From positions 10,935 to 74,934 of the forward strand of contig JAVJUS010000129.1 of assembly GCA_040220455.1 (NCBI GenBank): a DNA stretch of 64,000 nt, read 5' to 3'. Below the pieces are notes generated by a model. The model was not told the DNA's origin. It did no database searches and saw only the letters and a list, made by a program, of their open reading frames with translations. This DNA is from JAVJUS01 sp040220455. GTDB lineage: Bacteria > Pseudomonadota > Alphaproteobacteria > DSM-16000 > Inquilinaceae. This document shows, piece after piece, positions 16,905-25,405 of this stretch. Made by a program: the position numbers and the translations under genes. Each line of letters starts with the position of its first letter. The stretch's first letter is position 1.

Positions 16905-18305
16905 ATGGCCGCCTACGACTTCGATCTCTTCGTCATCGGTGCCGGATCGGGCGGGGTGCGCGCGGCGCGAATCGCCGCCGGCCACGGCGCCCGCGTCGCC
17001 GTCGCCGAGGATCGCCATCTGGGCGGCACCTGCGTCAATGTCGGCTGCGTGCCCAAGAAGCTCCTGTCCTACGCCTCGCACTACGGCCACGACCTGGAGG
17101 ACGCGGCGGGCTTCGGCTGGACGATCGAGGGGGCGCGGCACGACTGGTCGCGCCTGATCGCCAACAAGAACGACGAGATCGCGCGCCTCAACGGCATCTA
17201 CCGGCGGCTGCTGGAAGGGGCGGGCTGCACCCTGATCGAGGCGCGGGCGCGTCTGCTCGACGCCCACACGATCGAGGTCGGCGGCCGTACCGTCACCGCC
17301 GAGCGCATCCTGATCGCCACCGGCGGCCGGCCGACCCGGCCGAGCGAGCCCGGCACGCGCGAGCACGGCATCACGTCCGATGAGGCGTTCTTCCTCGAGG
17401 AGATGCCGCGCCGCGTCGTCGTCGCCGGCGGCGGCTACATCGCCGTGGAGTTCGCCGGCATCTTCAACGGGCTGGGGGCGGAGGTCCACCAGCTCTACCG
17501 CGGCCATTCGATCCTGCGCGGCTTCGACGACGACGTGCGCGAGACCCTGGCGGAGGAGATCGTCAAGACCGGCATCGACCTGCGCTTCAACACCAAGGTC
17601 ACGCGAATCGAGAAGACCGGGGACTGCTTGCTCGCCCATCTCTCGGACGGCTCGGTCATCGAGGCGGACTGCGTGCTCTACGCCATCGGGCGGGAGCCGA
17701 ACACCGGCGATCTGGGCCTCGACGCCGCCGGGGTCGAGCGCGACGGGCGCGGCGCGGTCAAGGTCGACGATCGCTACACGACCTCGGTGCCGACGATCCA
17801 CGCGATCGGCGACGTCACCGACCGGGTGGCCCTGACACCGGTCGCGATCGCCGAGGGGCACTGGCTCGCCGACACGCTCTACGGCCCGGGCCGGCCGCCG
17901 GTGAACTACCCGCTGATCCCCTCGGCGGTGTTCTCCAACCCGCCGGTGGCGACCTGCGGAATGACCGAGGCCGAGGCGCGCGCCGCGCTGGGCGCCGTCG
18001 ACATCTACCGCTCGTCGTTCAAGCCGATGCGCCACACGCTCTCCGGCCGGGAGGAGCGCACGATGATGAAACTGGTGATCGAGCGCGACAGCCAGCGCGT
18101 CGTCGGCTGCCACATGGTCGGGGAGGACGCGCCGGAAATCGTCCAGGGCCTCGCGGTCGCCATGACCGCCGGCGCGACCAAGGCCGATTTCGACCGCACC
18201 ATCGGCATCCACCCGACGGCGGCGGAGGAATTCGTCACCATGCGCGTCAAGGCCCCGGAGCCGGAAGACGAGGGCACGGGCGAGGGGCGCCGCGCGGCGG
18301 AGTGA
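16905..18305 (+). CDS. gor: Glutathione-disulfide reductase
   Basis: 466 aa FAD- and NADPH-dependent flavoprotein reducing oxidised glutathione. FAD-binding GAGSGG at residues 12-17; the redox-active pair is in GGTCVNVGCVPKK (Cys43, Cys48), whose spacing and flanks are those of Gor rather than of dihydrolipoamide dehydrogenase. NAD(P)-binding domain GGGYIAVEFAGIFNGLG; second FAD motif TIHAIGDVTDR; C-terminal IGIHPTAAEEFVTMR carries the catalytic His-Glu pair. Length is normal. GGAGCGAG lies just before ATG 16905. Monocistronic, with the bufferin operon convergent downstream. Confidence 0.95.
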   Translation: MAAYDFDLFVIGAGSGGVRAARIAAGHGARVAVAEDRHLGGTCVNVGCVPKKLLSYASHYGHDLEDAAGFGWTIEGARHDWSRLIANKNDEIARLNGIYRRLLEGAGCTLIEARARLLDAHTIEVGGRTVTAERILIATGGRPTRPSEPGTREHGITSDEAFFLEEMPRRVVVAGGGYIAVEFAGIFNGLGAEVHQLYRGHSILRGFDDDVRETLAEEIVKTGIDLRFNTKVTRIEKTGDCLLAHLSDGSVIEADCVLYAIGREPNTGDLGLDAAGVERDGRGAVKVDDRYTTSVPTIHAIGDVTDRVALTPVAIAEGHWLADTLYGPGRPPVNYPLIPSAVFSNPPVATCGMTEAEARAALGAVDIYRSSFKPMRHTLSGREERTMMKLVIERDSQRVVGCHMVGEDAPEIVQGLAVAMTAGATKADFDRTIGIHPTAAEEFVTMRVKAPEPEDEGTGEGRRAAE

Positions 18306-18356
18306 GCGCCGCCGCCGACGGCCCCACTGCCGTGCGGCGTTCCCGGTCTCCCGGCC

Positions 18357-18884
18357 TCAGCCGCGCAGGGCGAAGCGGCGGATCGCCTCGTCGATGGCGA
18401 TGCGGCCCGGCCCGACGATGAAGATCGCCAGCCCCACCAGCATCCAGGGGATCTGCTCGGCGGCGATGGCGATGCCGTTCTCCTGGCCCTGCGGCGTCTG
18501 GCCGACGACGAAGAAGATGGTCGCCGCCATCACCGCCAGCCCGAGGGCGGACAGCCGGCCCAGCACGCCCAGGACCAGCGCGACCGGCAGGACGAGTTCG
18601 GCCGCCGTCGTCACCAGCGCCGCGAGACCGGGCGACAGGAACGGCACCGGATGGATGTGCTCGAACAGGAAGGATTGGCTGCCCCAGCTCTGCGCCCGGG
18701 CGAGGCCGGCGCGGAAGAACGGCTCCGCCAGCCAGAACCGGGCCGCGAGCAGGACGGCCGACAGGATCCAGGCCGGCGCGGCCGGCACCCGGTCCACGAG
18801 CCCGGCGCCGAACAGCCAGGCCAGGGCGCCCGGCCGTCCGGCGGTTGCGCGACCGCGAGTGGCGTCGTCCGCACGGGTGGTCAT
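18357..18884 (-). CDS. DoxX family membrane protein of the bufferin operon
   Basis: 175 aa with four hydrophobic segments (about residues 38-52, 87-110, 111-130, 146-160) and the DoxX pattern FFRAGLARAQSWG and TAAELVLPVALVLG. DoxX proteins are small inner-membrane proteins, often linked to thiol or metal stress. It is the last gene of the operon bufA-bufB-bufC-doxX; its ATG overlaps the bufC stop (ATGA at 18884-18881). DoxX genes are frequent companions of DUF2282/DUF692/DUF2063 clusters, and a role in a redox step or in metal-loaded peptide handling is inferred from that. The start is decided by the overlap. Confidence 0.85.
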   Translation of the reverse strand: MTTRADDATRGRATAGRPGALAWLFGAGLVDRVPAAPAWILSAVLLAARFWLAEPFFRAGLARAQSWGSQSFLFEHIHPVPFLSPGLAALVTTAAELVLPVALVLGVLGRLSALGLAVMAATIFFVVGQTPQGQENGIAIAAEQIPWMLVGLAIFIVGPGRIAIDEAIRRFALRG

Positions 18885-19726
18885 CTGGGCATCTCCGGTT
18901 CGCGCGCGTCGGGCAGTCGCGCCTCGGCGAAGCTGCCGCGCGTCAGATGGGTGAAGAGCAGGCGTTGCAGGTCGACCTCCGGCGCCGCGGCGGCCGCCGC
19001 CTCCGCCGCGCCGGCGAGCGGCGCGCCGGCGCCCACGGCTGCCAGGAAGGCGGCGTCCGCGGGCTCCAGCGTCTCGACTGTCACGTGGTGGGCGGCCCGC
19101 AGGACCAGCACCGTCGACGCGGTGTCCGTTGGGTCCGGGGTGGGCTCGGGCATTGCCTCGGCCCGCCACAGCGCCTCGAGCGGCCAGGGTGAGGCGACGA
19201 GGCGGAGCGAGGGGTGGACGGTGAAGACGATCTCGCCGTAGCGCGCCTCGGGCAACGCCTGGAGGGTCTCGAGCGACAGCGGCGCGGCCTCGGCAGCGAA
19301 CAGGGCGGTATGGCAGGCCCGCTCCAGCCGAGCCAGATCCGGCGCCCAGGCGGGCAGGTCGGCGGGCCCCGTGGCCTCCAGGTGCTCGGCGAAGCCGCCG
19401 CCGTAGGCCGAGAGCTGGGGAACGCGGGGCGGGTTCGTCTCGATGAAGCGCCGCGCCAGCGCCTTGAAGCGCTCGGCGCCGAGATGGCGGGCCAGGGCCG
19501 GGTAGGCGCGCTCGAGCGTCGTCGTCAGCGAGACCATCGTGTTGTTGCGGTGGATCGCCAGGCGCGCATATGGGGAGACCGCGCCGCCGAGGATCGGCGC
19601 CGCGGCGCCGCTGCGCGCCGGATGCACGCCCAGGATGCTCGCCGCCATGCGCCGCTGCAGGGTGGCGAGGTCGGGCGCCGCCGGGTCCGGCGCGGCCGGG
19701 CTGGCGGGGGCGTCGTCAGGCGACAC
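18881..19726 (-). CDS. bufC: BufC-type partner protein (DUF2063, HvfC-like) of the MNIO enzyme
   Basis: 281 aa. The N-terminal DUF2063 part has the family layout: LATLQRRMAASILG, then YARLAIHRNNTMVSLTTTLERAYPALARHLGAERF, and FIETNPPRVPQLSAYGGGFAEHL. The C-terminal half is a winged-helix-like extension ending LLFTHLTRGSFAEARLP. Proteins of this type bind the precursor peptide and present it to the MNIO enzyme. The start is the GTG at 19724-19726, giving VSPDDAPASP, inside the 3' end of the MNIO gene (11-nt overlap). The symbol follows the bufferin nomenclature, by family and synteny. Confidence 0.85.
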   Translation of the reverse strand: MSPDDAPASPAAPDPAAPDLATLQRRMAASILGVHPARSGAAAPILGGAVSPYARLAIHRNNTMVSLTTTLERAYPALARHLGAERFKALARRFIETNPPRVPQLSAYGGGFAEHLEATGPADLPAWAPDLARLERACHTALFAAEAAPLSLETLQALPEARYGEIVFTVHPSLRLVASPWPLEALWRAEAMPEPTPDPTDTASTVLVLRAAHHVTVETLEPADAAFLAAVGAGAPLAGAAEAAAAAAPEVDLQRLLFTHLTRGSFAEARLPDAREPEMPR

Positions 19727-20609
19727 GGCCGGCCTCCCCCGCGGGCGCGACGCGGTCCATGAGCGCCTGCGCGGTGCGGGCCTCCTCCAGCAGCCGGTCG
19801 AGCGGCGGCAGGTCGGTGTCCCACTCGACCAGCACCGGCACCGGGCCGGTGCGCGCCAGCGCGGCCTCCAGCAGGGCCCAGACCGGCTCCGCCACCGGGC
19901 CGCCATGGGTGTCGATCAGCAGCTCGGCGTCGCCCTCGAACCGGCGCAGCGCGTGGCCGGCGACATGGATCTCGGCCACCGCGTCGAGCGGTACGGCCTT
20001 CAGATAGGCCGCCGCGTCGAAGGCGTGGTTGAACGCGCTGACATGGATGTTGTTGACGTCGAGTAGCAGGCCGCAGCCGGTCCGCCGCACGATCTCGGCC
20101 ATGAAGTCCCATTCCGGCATGGTGGAATGGGCGAAGGCGACATAGGTCGACGGGTTCTCGACCAGGATCGCCCGGCCCAGCCGGTCCTGCACCCGCGCCA
20201 CGTTGCGCGCGACGACGGCCAGCGCCTCCTCGGTGTAGGGAAGGGGCAGCAGGTCGTCGAGATAGGCGCCGCCCGTGACGCTCCAGGAGACATGCTCTGA
20301 GACCAGCCCGGGGCGCACCCTGTCGACCAGCCGGGCGATGCGCTCCAGATGCGCGTCGTCGATCCCGTCGGCCGAGCCCAGCGACAGGCCGACGCCGTGG
20401 CAGGACAGCGGGTAGCGCCCGGCAATGGCGTCGAGCGCGCGGACGCGCGGCCCGCCGTCGTCCAGGTAGTTCTCGGGATGGATTTCCAGCCAGGCGGCCT
20501 CCGGCCGGCCCTCGACGAAGGCCGGCAGGTGATCGCCGCGCAGGCCGATCCCGGCTGTCGCCGGAATCGGCCCGGCCGCGACCGGCGCGGATGGGGTCGG
20601 CAGGGGCAT
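19716..20609 (-). CDS. bufB: MNIO/DUF692 multinuclear iron oxidase of bufferin maturation
   Basis: 297 aa TIM-barrel enzyme of the DUF692 family, which uses two or three iron ions to modify Cys residues of a precursor peptide; in bufferins it makes thiooxazole-type heterocycles that bind copper. Metal-ligand landmarks are present in family order: EIHPENY, SCHGVGLSLG, SEHVSW, VENPSTY, LLDVNNIHVS, EIHVAGH, IDTHGGPV and VEWDTD. Length is normal. It lies between its putative substrate gene bufA (30 nt upstream) and bufC (overlapping). A short palindrome CCGGCGCCGG sits between bufA and bufB and may tune downstream expression. Confidence 0.92.
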   Translation of the reverse strand: MPLPTPSAPVAAGPIPATAGIGLRGDHLPAFVEGRPEAAWLEIHPENYLDDGGPRVRALDAIAGRYPLSCHGVGLSLGSADGIDDAHLERIARLVDRVRPGLVSEHVSWSVTGGAYLDDLLPLPYTEEALAVVARNVARVQDRLGRAILVENPSTYVAFAHSTMPEWDFMAEIVRRTGCGLLLDVNNIHVSAFNHAFDAAAYLKAVPLDAVAEIHVAGHALRRFEGDAELLIDTHGGPVAEPVWALLEAALARTGPVPVLVEWDTDLPPLDRLLEEARTAQALMDRVAPAGEAGRVA

Positions 20610-20639
20610 CGTCGATCCCTCGTCCGGCGCCGGCTCGGG

Positions 20640-20942
20640 TCAGCTGTCCAGCATCGCCTGGTTGATGCCGTCCCAGGGCTCCAGTTTGCCGCCCTCCTCC
20701 TCGCACGCCGAGGCGGGCATCAGCACCCAGTCGCCGCCGTGATAGTCGACGGTCGACTGGCCCTGGCAGGAATGCTCGCCGGTGATCTCGTTGGCGCACA
20801 TGTTCTCGCCGGCCGCGGCGACGCCGAAGCACTTGGCCTGGTCCTGGGCGACGCTGGTGGTCGGGACCACGGCGCCGGCCATGCCGATCGCGCCGGCAAG
20901 CGCGGCGGCGACGCTCAGGGAGGTCGGTTTGACGCTGCTCAT
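20640..20942 (-). CDS. bufA: Bufferin precursor (DUF2282, BufA1 type)
   Basis: 100 aa exported RiPP precursor. A long N-terminal signal (SLSVAAALAGAIGMAGAVV, cleavage probably after SVA near residue 32) is followed by a core of about 68 residues with exactly four Cys (38, 49, 59, 80) in the family pattern KCFGVAAAGENMCA, HSCQGQSTVDYHGGDWV and PASACEEEGG. In characterised bufferins these Cys are modified by the MNIO enzyme and the peptide sequesters copper in the periplasm. Unlike many gold/copper-induced members there is only one precursor here. GAGGAG lies 6 nt upstream of ATG 20942. First gene of the operon. Confidence 0.9.
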   Translation of the reverse strand: MSSVKPTSLSVAAALAGAIGMAGAVVPTTSVAQDQAKCFGVAAAGENMCANEITGEHSCQGQSTVDYHGGDWVLMPASACEEEGGKLEPWDGINQAMLDS

Positions 20943-21366
20943 CGTGAAGCTCCTCGGTTGACGTCCGCGCGCCACCCGCTGGATGTCGCGGGGCGCTGAG
21001 TCGAAAGCTAGGAGTCCGAGCGTCCTACGTGAAATAACGACCGCGGCACGGGCTTTCACATCGACGTGACGCCTCGGAGAGCGCGGATCGGCTTCCCCAT
21101 GGTCGGCGCGTGCGTTGATCTCTTTAAGGTAGTTAAAATGTAATGAAACACGCGCCGGTTGACCCCGGCGGCGGCCGGCGCGACCATGCATGAGCGGCTC
21201 CGGGAAGTGGGGGTGGTGACGCGTCCGCATGCCGGACCCGGCGGGCAGCGTGCCCGGCCCGGGGTGGAAATCGTCCCGTGTTCGGCGTATAGGCTGGACA
21301 CGGGCCGCCTTCGCGACGGCTCCAGGCGCGGCCGGGTCCGCGCGCACGAGGATTGCGAGGAAGACG
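20943..21366. other. Divergent promoter region of bufA and the DAHP synthase gene
   Basis: 424 bp with a locally AT-rich patch at about 21120-21147 (TTTAAGGTAGTTAAAATGTAATG), which is likely promoter DNA for one or both genes. No coding frame is supported. The TAGGA-N9-TCCTA repeat lies in this region. Confidence 0.4.
21009..21027. promoter_or_regulatory. Inverted repeat in the bufferin operon leader
   Basis: TAGGA (21009-21013) and TCCTA (21023-21027), separated by 9 nt, lie 67 bp upstream of the bufA ATG. Bufferin operons are often controlled by ECF sigma factors or metal sensors; no such regulator is encoded nearby. The site is a weak candidate, supported only by symmetry and position. 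Confidence 0.3.
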
Positions 21367-22755
21367 ATGGCAGACCGCTGGACGCTGGAGAGCTGGAAGA
21401 CCAAGCCGGTGAGCCAGATGCCCGTGTATGCCGACCTGCCCAAGCTGGCGGAGGTCGAGAAGACATTGGCATCGTACCCGCCGCTGGTTTTCGCCGGCGA
21501 GGCGCGTTCGCTCAAGTCCCGGCTGGCCGATGTGGCCTCCGGGCGGGGTTTCCTGCTGCAGGGCGGCGATTGCGCGGAAAGCTTCTACGAGTTCGGGCCC
21601 GACAAGATCCGGGACACCTTCCGCGTGCTGCTGCAGATGGCCGTCGTCATGACCTATGGCGGCAACCAGCCGGTGGTGAAGGTCGGGCGCATGGCGGGCC
21701 AGTTCGCCAAGCCGCGCTCTTCGGAGAGCGAGACGGTCGACGGCGTGACGCTGCCCAGCTACCGCGGCGACATCGTCAACGGCTTCGAGTTCACGGACGA
21801 GGACCGCAAGCCCGATCCGGATCGGATGCTGCGCGCCTACAACCAGGCCGCCGCCACGCTCAACCTGCTGCGCGCCTTCGCCCAGGGCGGCTATGCCGAC
21901 CTGCACAAGGTGCATCAATGGACGCTGGGCTTCGTCGGCCGCAGCCCGGCGGGGGAGAAGTACGAGGACTTCGCCGACCGGATCGACGAGACGCTGCAGT
22001 TCATGGCGGCCTGCGGCATCACGGCGGAGACCACGTCCCAGATCCGCGAGACGGAGTTCTACACCTCCCACGAGGCGCTGCTGCTGCCCTACGAGCAGTC
22101 GCTGACCCGCGTCGACTCCACCTCCGGCGACTGGTACGACGTCTCCGCCCACATGCTGTGGATCGGCGACCGGACCCGCGACCCGGACGGCGCGCATGTC
22201 GAATTCCTGCGCGGCGTGAAGAACCCGGTCGGCCTGAAATGCGGCCCCTCCCTGTCGGAGGACGACCTGATCCGGCTGATCGACATCCTGAATCCCGCCG
22301 ACGAGCCGGGGCGCCTGACGCTGATCGCGCGCATGGGCGCCGACAAGGTGGGCGACCACCTGCCGGCGCTGATCCGCCGGGTCCAGCGGGAGGGGCGCAC
22401 GGTCGTCTGGTCGAGCGACCCGATGCACGGCAACACGGTCAAGTCGGCGAGCGGCTTCAAGACCCGTCCATTCGAGCGGATCCTGGACGAGGTCCGGCAG
22501 TTCTTCGACATCCACCGGGCCGAGGGCACGCATGCGGGCGGCGTCCATTTCGAGCTCACCGGCCAGGACGTGACCGAGTGCACGGGCGGCGCCCAGGCGA
22601 TCACCGATGACGGCCTGTCACTGCGTTATCACACGGCCTGTGACCCGCGGCTCAACGCCCAGCAGGCGCTGGAGCTCGCCTTCCTGATCGCCGCCAAGCT
22701 GAAGGAAGAGCGCACCGAGCGCGACCGTGCCCGGCGGATCGCGGCGGCGGAGTAG
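21367..22755 (+). CDS. aroG: 3-deoxy-7-phosphoheptulonate synthase, class II
   Basis: 462 aa class II (plant/mycobacterial-type) DAHP synthase, condensing phosphoenolpyruvate and erythrose-4-phosphate in the first step of the shikimate pathway. Diagnostic stretches: GRGFLLQGGDCAESF with the metal-binding Cys near residue 69, GRMAGQFAKPRSS, HQWTLGF, KCGPS, DPMHGNT with a metal His, and GVHFELTGQDVTECTGG with metal Glu. Full length, with a cytoplasmic metal-dependent fold. The symbol follows common usage; allosteric specificity cannot be read from sequence. The ATG at 21367 precedes MADRWTLESWKTKPV, the family start. Followed after 76 nt by the nicotinate phosphoribosyltransferase gene. Confidence 0.95.
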   Translation: MADRWTLESWKTKPVSQMPVYADLPKLAEVEKTLASYPPLVFAGEARSLKSRLADVASGRGFLLQGGDCAESFYEFGPDKIRDTFRVLLQMAVVMTYGGNQPVVKVGRMAGQFAKPRSSESETVDGVTLPSYRGDIVNGFEFTDEDRKPDPDRMLRAYNQAAATLNLLRAFAQGGYADLHKVHQWTLGFVGRSPAGEKYEDFADRIDETLQFMAACGITAETTSQIRETEFYTSHEALLLPYEQSLTRVDSTSGDWYDVSAHMLWIGDRTRDPDGAHVEFLRGVKNPVGLKCGPSLSEDDLIRLIDILNPADEPGRLTLIARMGADKVGDHLPALIRRVQREGRTVVWSSDPMHGNTVKSASGFKTRPFERILDEVRQFFDIHRAEGTHAGGVHFELTGQDVTECTGGAQAITDDGLSLRYHTACDPRLNAQQALELAFLIAAKLKEERTERDRARRIAAAE

Positions 22756-22831
22756 GTTCGGCAATCCGCGACAGGCGCGCGGGCCGCTCGGTCCGGTGTC
22801 AGCCCCGGCGACCGATCCCGGGAGAGGAACG

Positions 22832-24052
22832 ATGGACCCGACGACGCCCGGCAAGCCCGGTCCCGGAGAGATCGCCGCCTGGACCGACAAGTATTTCGTC
22901 CGGACCAAGGAGACGGTGGGTCGCTTCGGCGACTGCACGGTGACCTATGCCGTCTTCATGCGCCGGCCCGTGGTCTCCGCGCCCCGCCTCGCGGTGGCGT
23001 GGCTGGACGAGGTCATGGCCGCGCGCGGGGTCGAGGTGACGATCGACCTGATCCACGCGGAAGGCAAATGGGTCGGCGCGGGCGAGCCGCTGATGTACAT
23101 CACCGGCCCGCTCTATCACCTGGTCGATACCGAGACGATCCTGCTGCAGAAGATCGGGCCGACCTGCGTGGCCGCCTGGAACGCCTACGCCATGTGCGCC
23201 GAGCTGCCGCGCTCGGCCTTCCTGGCGATGGACGCGCGCCATTGCGCCGGGCTGGAGATGGCCGACCAGATGGCCTATGCCGCCTCGGTCGGCTCCGAGC
23301 GGGCGCGGCGCAAGCACGGCGCGGTCGGCTTCATCGGCAACGCGACCGACGCCACGGCGCATTACTTCGGCCAGCCTGCGGGCTTCGGTACCATGCCGCA
23401 CGCGCTGATCGGCTACGCCAACTCCACCGTCCGCGCGGCGGAGATGTTCCACGAGGCGCATCCCGACCAGAACCTCACGGTGCTGGTCGACTATTTCGGC
23501 CGGGAGGTGACGGACTCCCTGGCGGTCTGCCGCCGGTTTCCGGAGCTGGCGGCCGAGGGCCGGCTGTCGGTGCGCATCGACACGCCCGGCGGGCGCTATC
23601 TGGAAGGCCTCGACCCGCCGACGAGCTACGCGGTCCTGGAAAAGCACGTGCCGGAGGCGATCCGCGGCTATCGCGACGAGACCGAGCTCAAGCACCTGAT
23701 CGGCGCCGGCGTCTCGGCCGCCGCGATCCATCATCTGCGCGACCGGTTGGACGAAGCGGGCTTCCCGAAGGTGAAGATCGTGGCGTCCTCGGGCTTCAAC
23801 CCGGTCAAGTGCCGGGTCATGGCGCTGGCGGCCGCGCCGCTCGACGTCATCGGATCGGGCAGCTACCTGCCGGAGAAGTGGTCGGAGACCTACGCCACGG
23901 CCGATATCGTCGAATATGACGGGGAGCCGCGGGTCAAGGTCGGCCGCGAATTCCTGCTCCGCCGCCGGACCGACGGCACGCCGGACGCCGAGGACACCAA
24001 CCCCTCCCGCGCCAGCGACGCCCCCTACCGCGCCAGCGTGGCGGGGGAATAA
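22832..24052 (+). CDS. pncB: Nicotinate phosphoribosyltransferase
   Basis: 406 aa enzyme of NAD salvage, converting nicotinate and PRPP to nicotinate mononucleotide. Family stretches: WTDKYFVRTKE near the start, IHAEGKWVGAGEPLMYITG, LLQKIGPTCVAAWNAYAM, DARHCAGLEMADQMAYAASVGS, GFIGNATDATAHYFG and the PRPP/phosphate loop VKIVASSGFNPVKC, with GSGSYLPE after it. GGAGAGGAA lies 5 nt before ATG 22832. The C-terminal tail is short and low in complexity. NAD synthetase lies 1.35 kb downstream on the same strand, with an AT-rich insertion on the opposite strand between them. The symbol is by function; subgroup assignment is not firm. Confidence 0.9.
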   Translation: MDPTTPGKPGPGEIAAWTDKYFVRTKETVGRFGDCTVTYAVFMRRPVVSAPRLAVAWLDEVMAARGVEVTIDLIHAEGKWVGAGEPLMYITGPLYHLVDTETILLQKIGPTCVAAWNAYAMCAELPRSAFLAMDARHCAGLEMADQMAYAASVGSERARRKHGAVGFIGNATDATAHYFGQPAGFGTMPHALIGYANSTVRAAEMFHEAHPDQNLTVLVDYFGREVTDSLAVCRRFPELAAEGRLSVRIDTPGGRYLEGLDPPTSYAVLEKHVPEAIRGYRDETELKHLIGAGVSAAAIHHLRDRLDEAGFPKVKIVASSGFNPVKCRVMALAAAPLDVIGSGSYLPEKWSETYATADIVEYDGEPRVKVGREFLLRRRTDGTPDAEDTNPSRASDAPYRASVAGE

Positions 24053-24091
24053 AAGGGGGGGGGCTTCGCCGAGACGCTTGATCGATACGCG

Positions 24092-24301
24092 TCAGCCGTT
24101 CCGGAGACGTCCGGCAATGTGTCCGCCAGACATGGAGCCGGCCACGCTCAGCCGTCGCCCGCCATAGGGAAGTTCGAGTTCGTACGGGCGGCCAACCCCT
24201 CGCGCCTTGATGTCTTCTATCATCCGCTGATTCTTTTCAAGGACAGTCGGGTCGATCTGAGGATTCTTCTTGATAAGGTCTTGGACATCCGGTTTCTTCA
24301 T
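24092..24301 (-). CDS. Small hypothetical protein coupled to the Clp-fold proteinase
   Basis: 69 aa, basic: MKKPDVQDLIKKNPQ, then a predicted helix VLEKNQRMIEDIKARGVG, then a Gly/Arg-rich end. No family was recognised. The ATG (24301-24299) overlaps the stop of the upstream proteinase gene as ATGA, and GGAGGG lies 8 nt upstream, so translational coupling is clear. Position and size suggest a partner or adaptor of the proteinase. It belongs to the AT-rich insertion, although its 3' half is more GC-rich than the proteinase. Confidence 0.65.
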   Translation of the reverse strand: MKKPDVQDLIKKNPQIDPTVLEKNQRMIEDIKARGVGRPYELELPYGGRRLSVAGSMSGGHIAGRLRNG

Positions 24302-25191
24302 CGACGACCCTCCGCAAGAGACCAATACCCTAAACGCGTATGGATCACTGCATTCTGGCTCATTTTGTTCATGTAGTCAAGCAAAATCTTATGATACTCG
24401 CGAATTTCAGTTCGAATTTCCGGGTAATCGTCAATATCATCAATTACGAGATTAAGTTCGTCGCGCAGAATTTTTATATTTATTCCAATTCCGTGAGAAT
24501 TCCAGCGCTTCACGTCATTCAATTTCATCGCAATGTCGCGCGCGCGTTCTCGCTTCATTTTAGGTGTAACTACCTCATCATTCGTCCTTGTTCGTTTCCA
24601 ATTCTTGAACTTATAAGATACCAGCCACTCCTCGAGCAATGAAACCGAAAGATCTCTTGCCTGCTCATAGGCGTACAATTCGCCTTGATCGAACGACATC
24701 AATATATTCATCTCCGCCGTCGTGATATTTCCAGAGTCGGCTTTGTCCAGCAGATCTTGATAGCGCATCAGATAGCCTAGTGCCGGAACGAGGCGACCCT
24801 CACGGCCCTGCACCTGAGGGTCGATGGGGCCAAGGACGCTGTAATAATCCATCATGATCGAATCGCCGGACATTGCGAGAATTGTGCCGGCCGACATGGC
24901 GTGGTTCGGAATGATGAAGTTGACTGAATTGTAGTGGTGACGACAGGCATCGGAGATGCGTCGTGTGACCTCGGCGTATCCACCCGTCGTCTCGAGAATG
25001 AAAGTCAGGCCAGACCGGCGTCCGTCGATCCGCTCCAACGCATCGCGAATCGTGTCGTCCGTGCCGAAGACGATCGGGCCAACATAGCTGAGACAATCCG
25101 TGTCCAAGATCTTTTCGAGGTTGCGGATTCGCTCGCCCAAGAAACCCTCTACAAGCTTGTCGGCGGTCGCGGGCGTATCGGGTTGGTCCAT
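24298..25191 (-). CDS. SDH/SppA-like Clp-fold serine proteinase (serine dehydrogenase proteinase family)
   Basis: 297 aa (from MDQPDTPATA). The central part matches the SDH_sah/Clp-fold protease family (PF01972): LTFILETTGGYAEVTRRI, then the nucleophile region IIPNHAMSAGTILAMSGD with Ser in MSAG, and YYSVLGPIDPQV, which carries the oxyanion/His-region pattern of the family. No signal peptide, so it is probably a soluble or membrane-associated cytoplasmic protein. Codon use is clearly AT-richer than the neighbours, indicating horizontal transfer. The ATG at 25191 was chosen because CAGGA lies 10 nt upstream; an ATG 14 codons earlier is possible. The substrate is unknown; phage or stress defence is speculation. 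Confidence 0.8.
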   Translation of the reverse strand: MDQPDTPATADKLVEGFLGERIRNLEKILDTDCLSYVGPIVFGTDDTIRDALERIDGRRSGLTFILETTGGYAEVTRRISDACRHHYNSVNFIIPNHAMSAGTILAMSGDSIMMDYYSVLGPIDPQVQGREGRLVPALGYLMRYQDLLDKADSGNITTAEMNILMSFDQGELYAYEQARDLSVSLLEEWLVSYKFKNWKRTRTNDEVVTPKMKRERARDIAMKLNDVKRWNSHGIGINIKILRDELNLVIDDIDDYPEIRTEIREYHKILLDYMNKMSQNAVIHTRLGYWSLAEGRR

Positions 25192-25341
25192 GGATATCGA
25201 TCCTGCAATAGGAAGACCGAACGGCCCATGCACGTCCGGCAGGGCAGCCGGTGCCGAAGATAGATGATTCTCTCGGGTGGCACATCTATAGGATGTATTC
25301 TTCCCAGCCGCGCTTGCATGGCCGCCGCGCGGCCCCCTCGA

Positions 25342-25369
25342 TTGACAGGCCCCAGGCCGCTGATAGGTT
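25342..25369 (+). promoter_or_regulatory. Candidate promoter of nadE
   Basis: TTGACA (25342-25347), 16 nt, TAGGTT (25364-25369), 37 bp before the nadE ATG. The -35 box is perfect and the -10 box weak. The distance gives a short leader. It lies at the GC-rich edge of the AT-rich island. Confidence 0.45.
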
Positions 25370-25405
25370 GCTGGCCGTCGCTAATCCGAAGAGGCAGGGA
25401 CGGGC

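Noticed and set aside
24055..24063. Run of nine G residues after the nicotinate phosphoribosyltransferase stop
   Set aside because: Outside coding sequence; no slippage consequence. Could be a simple homopolymer or a sequencing-length issue, with no evidence for phase variation.
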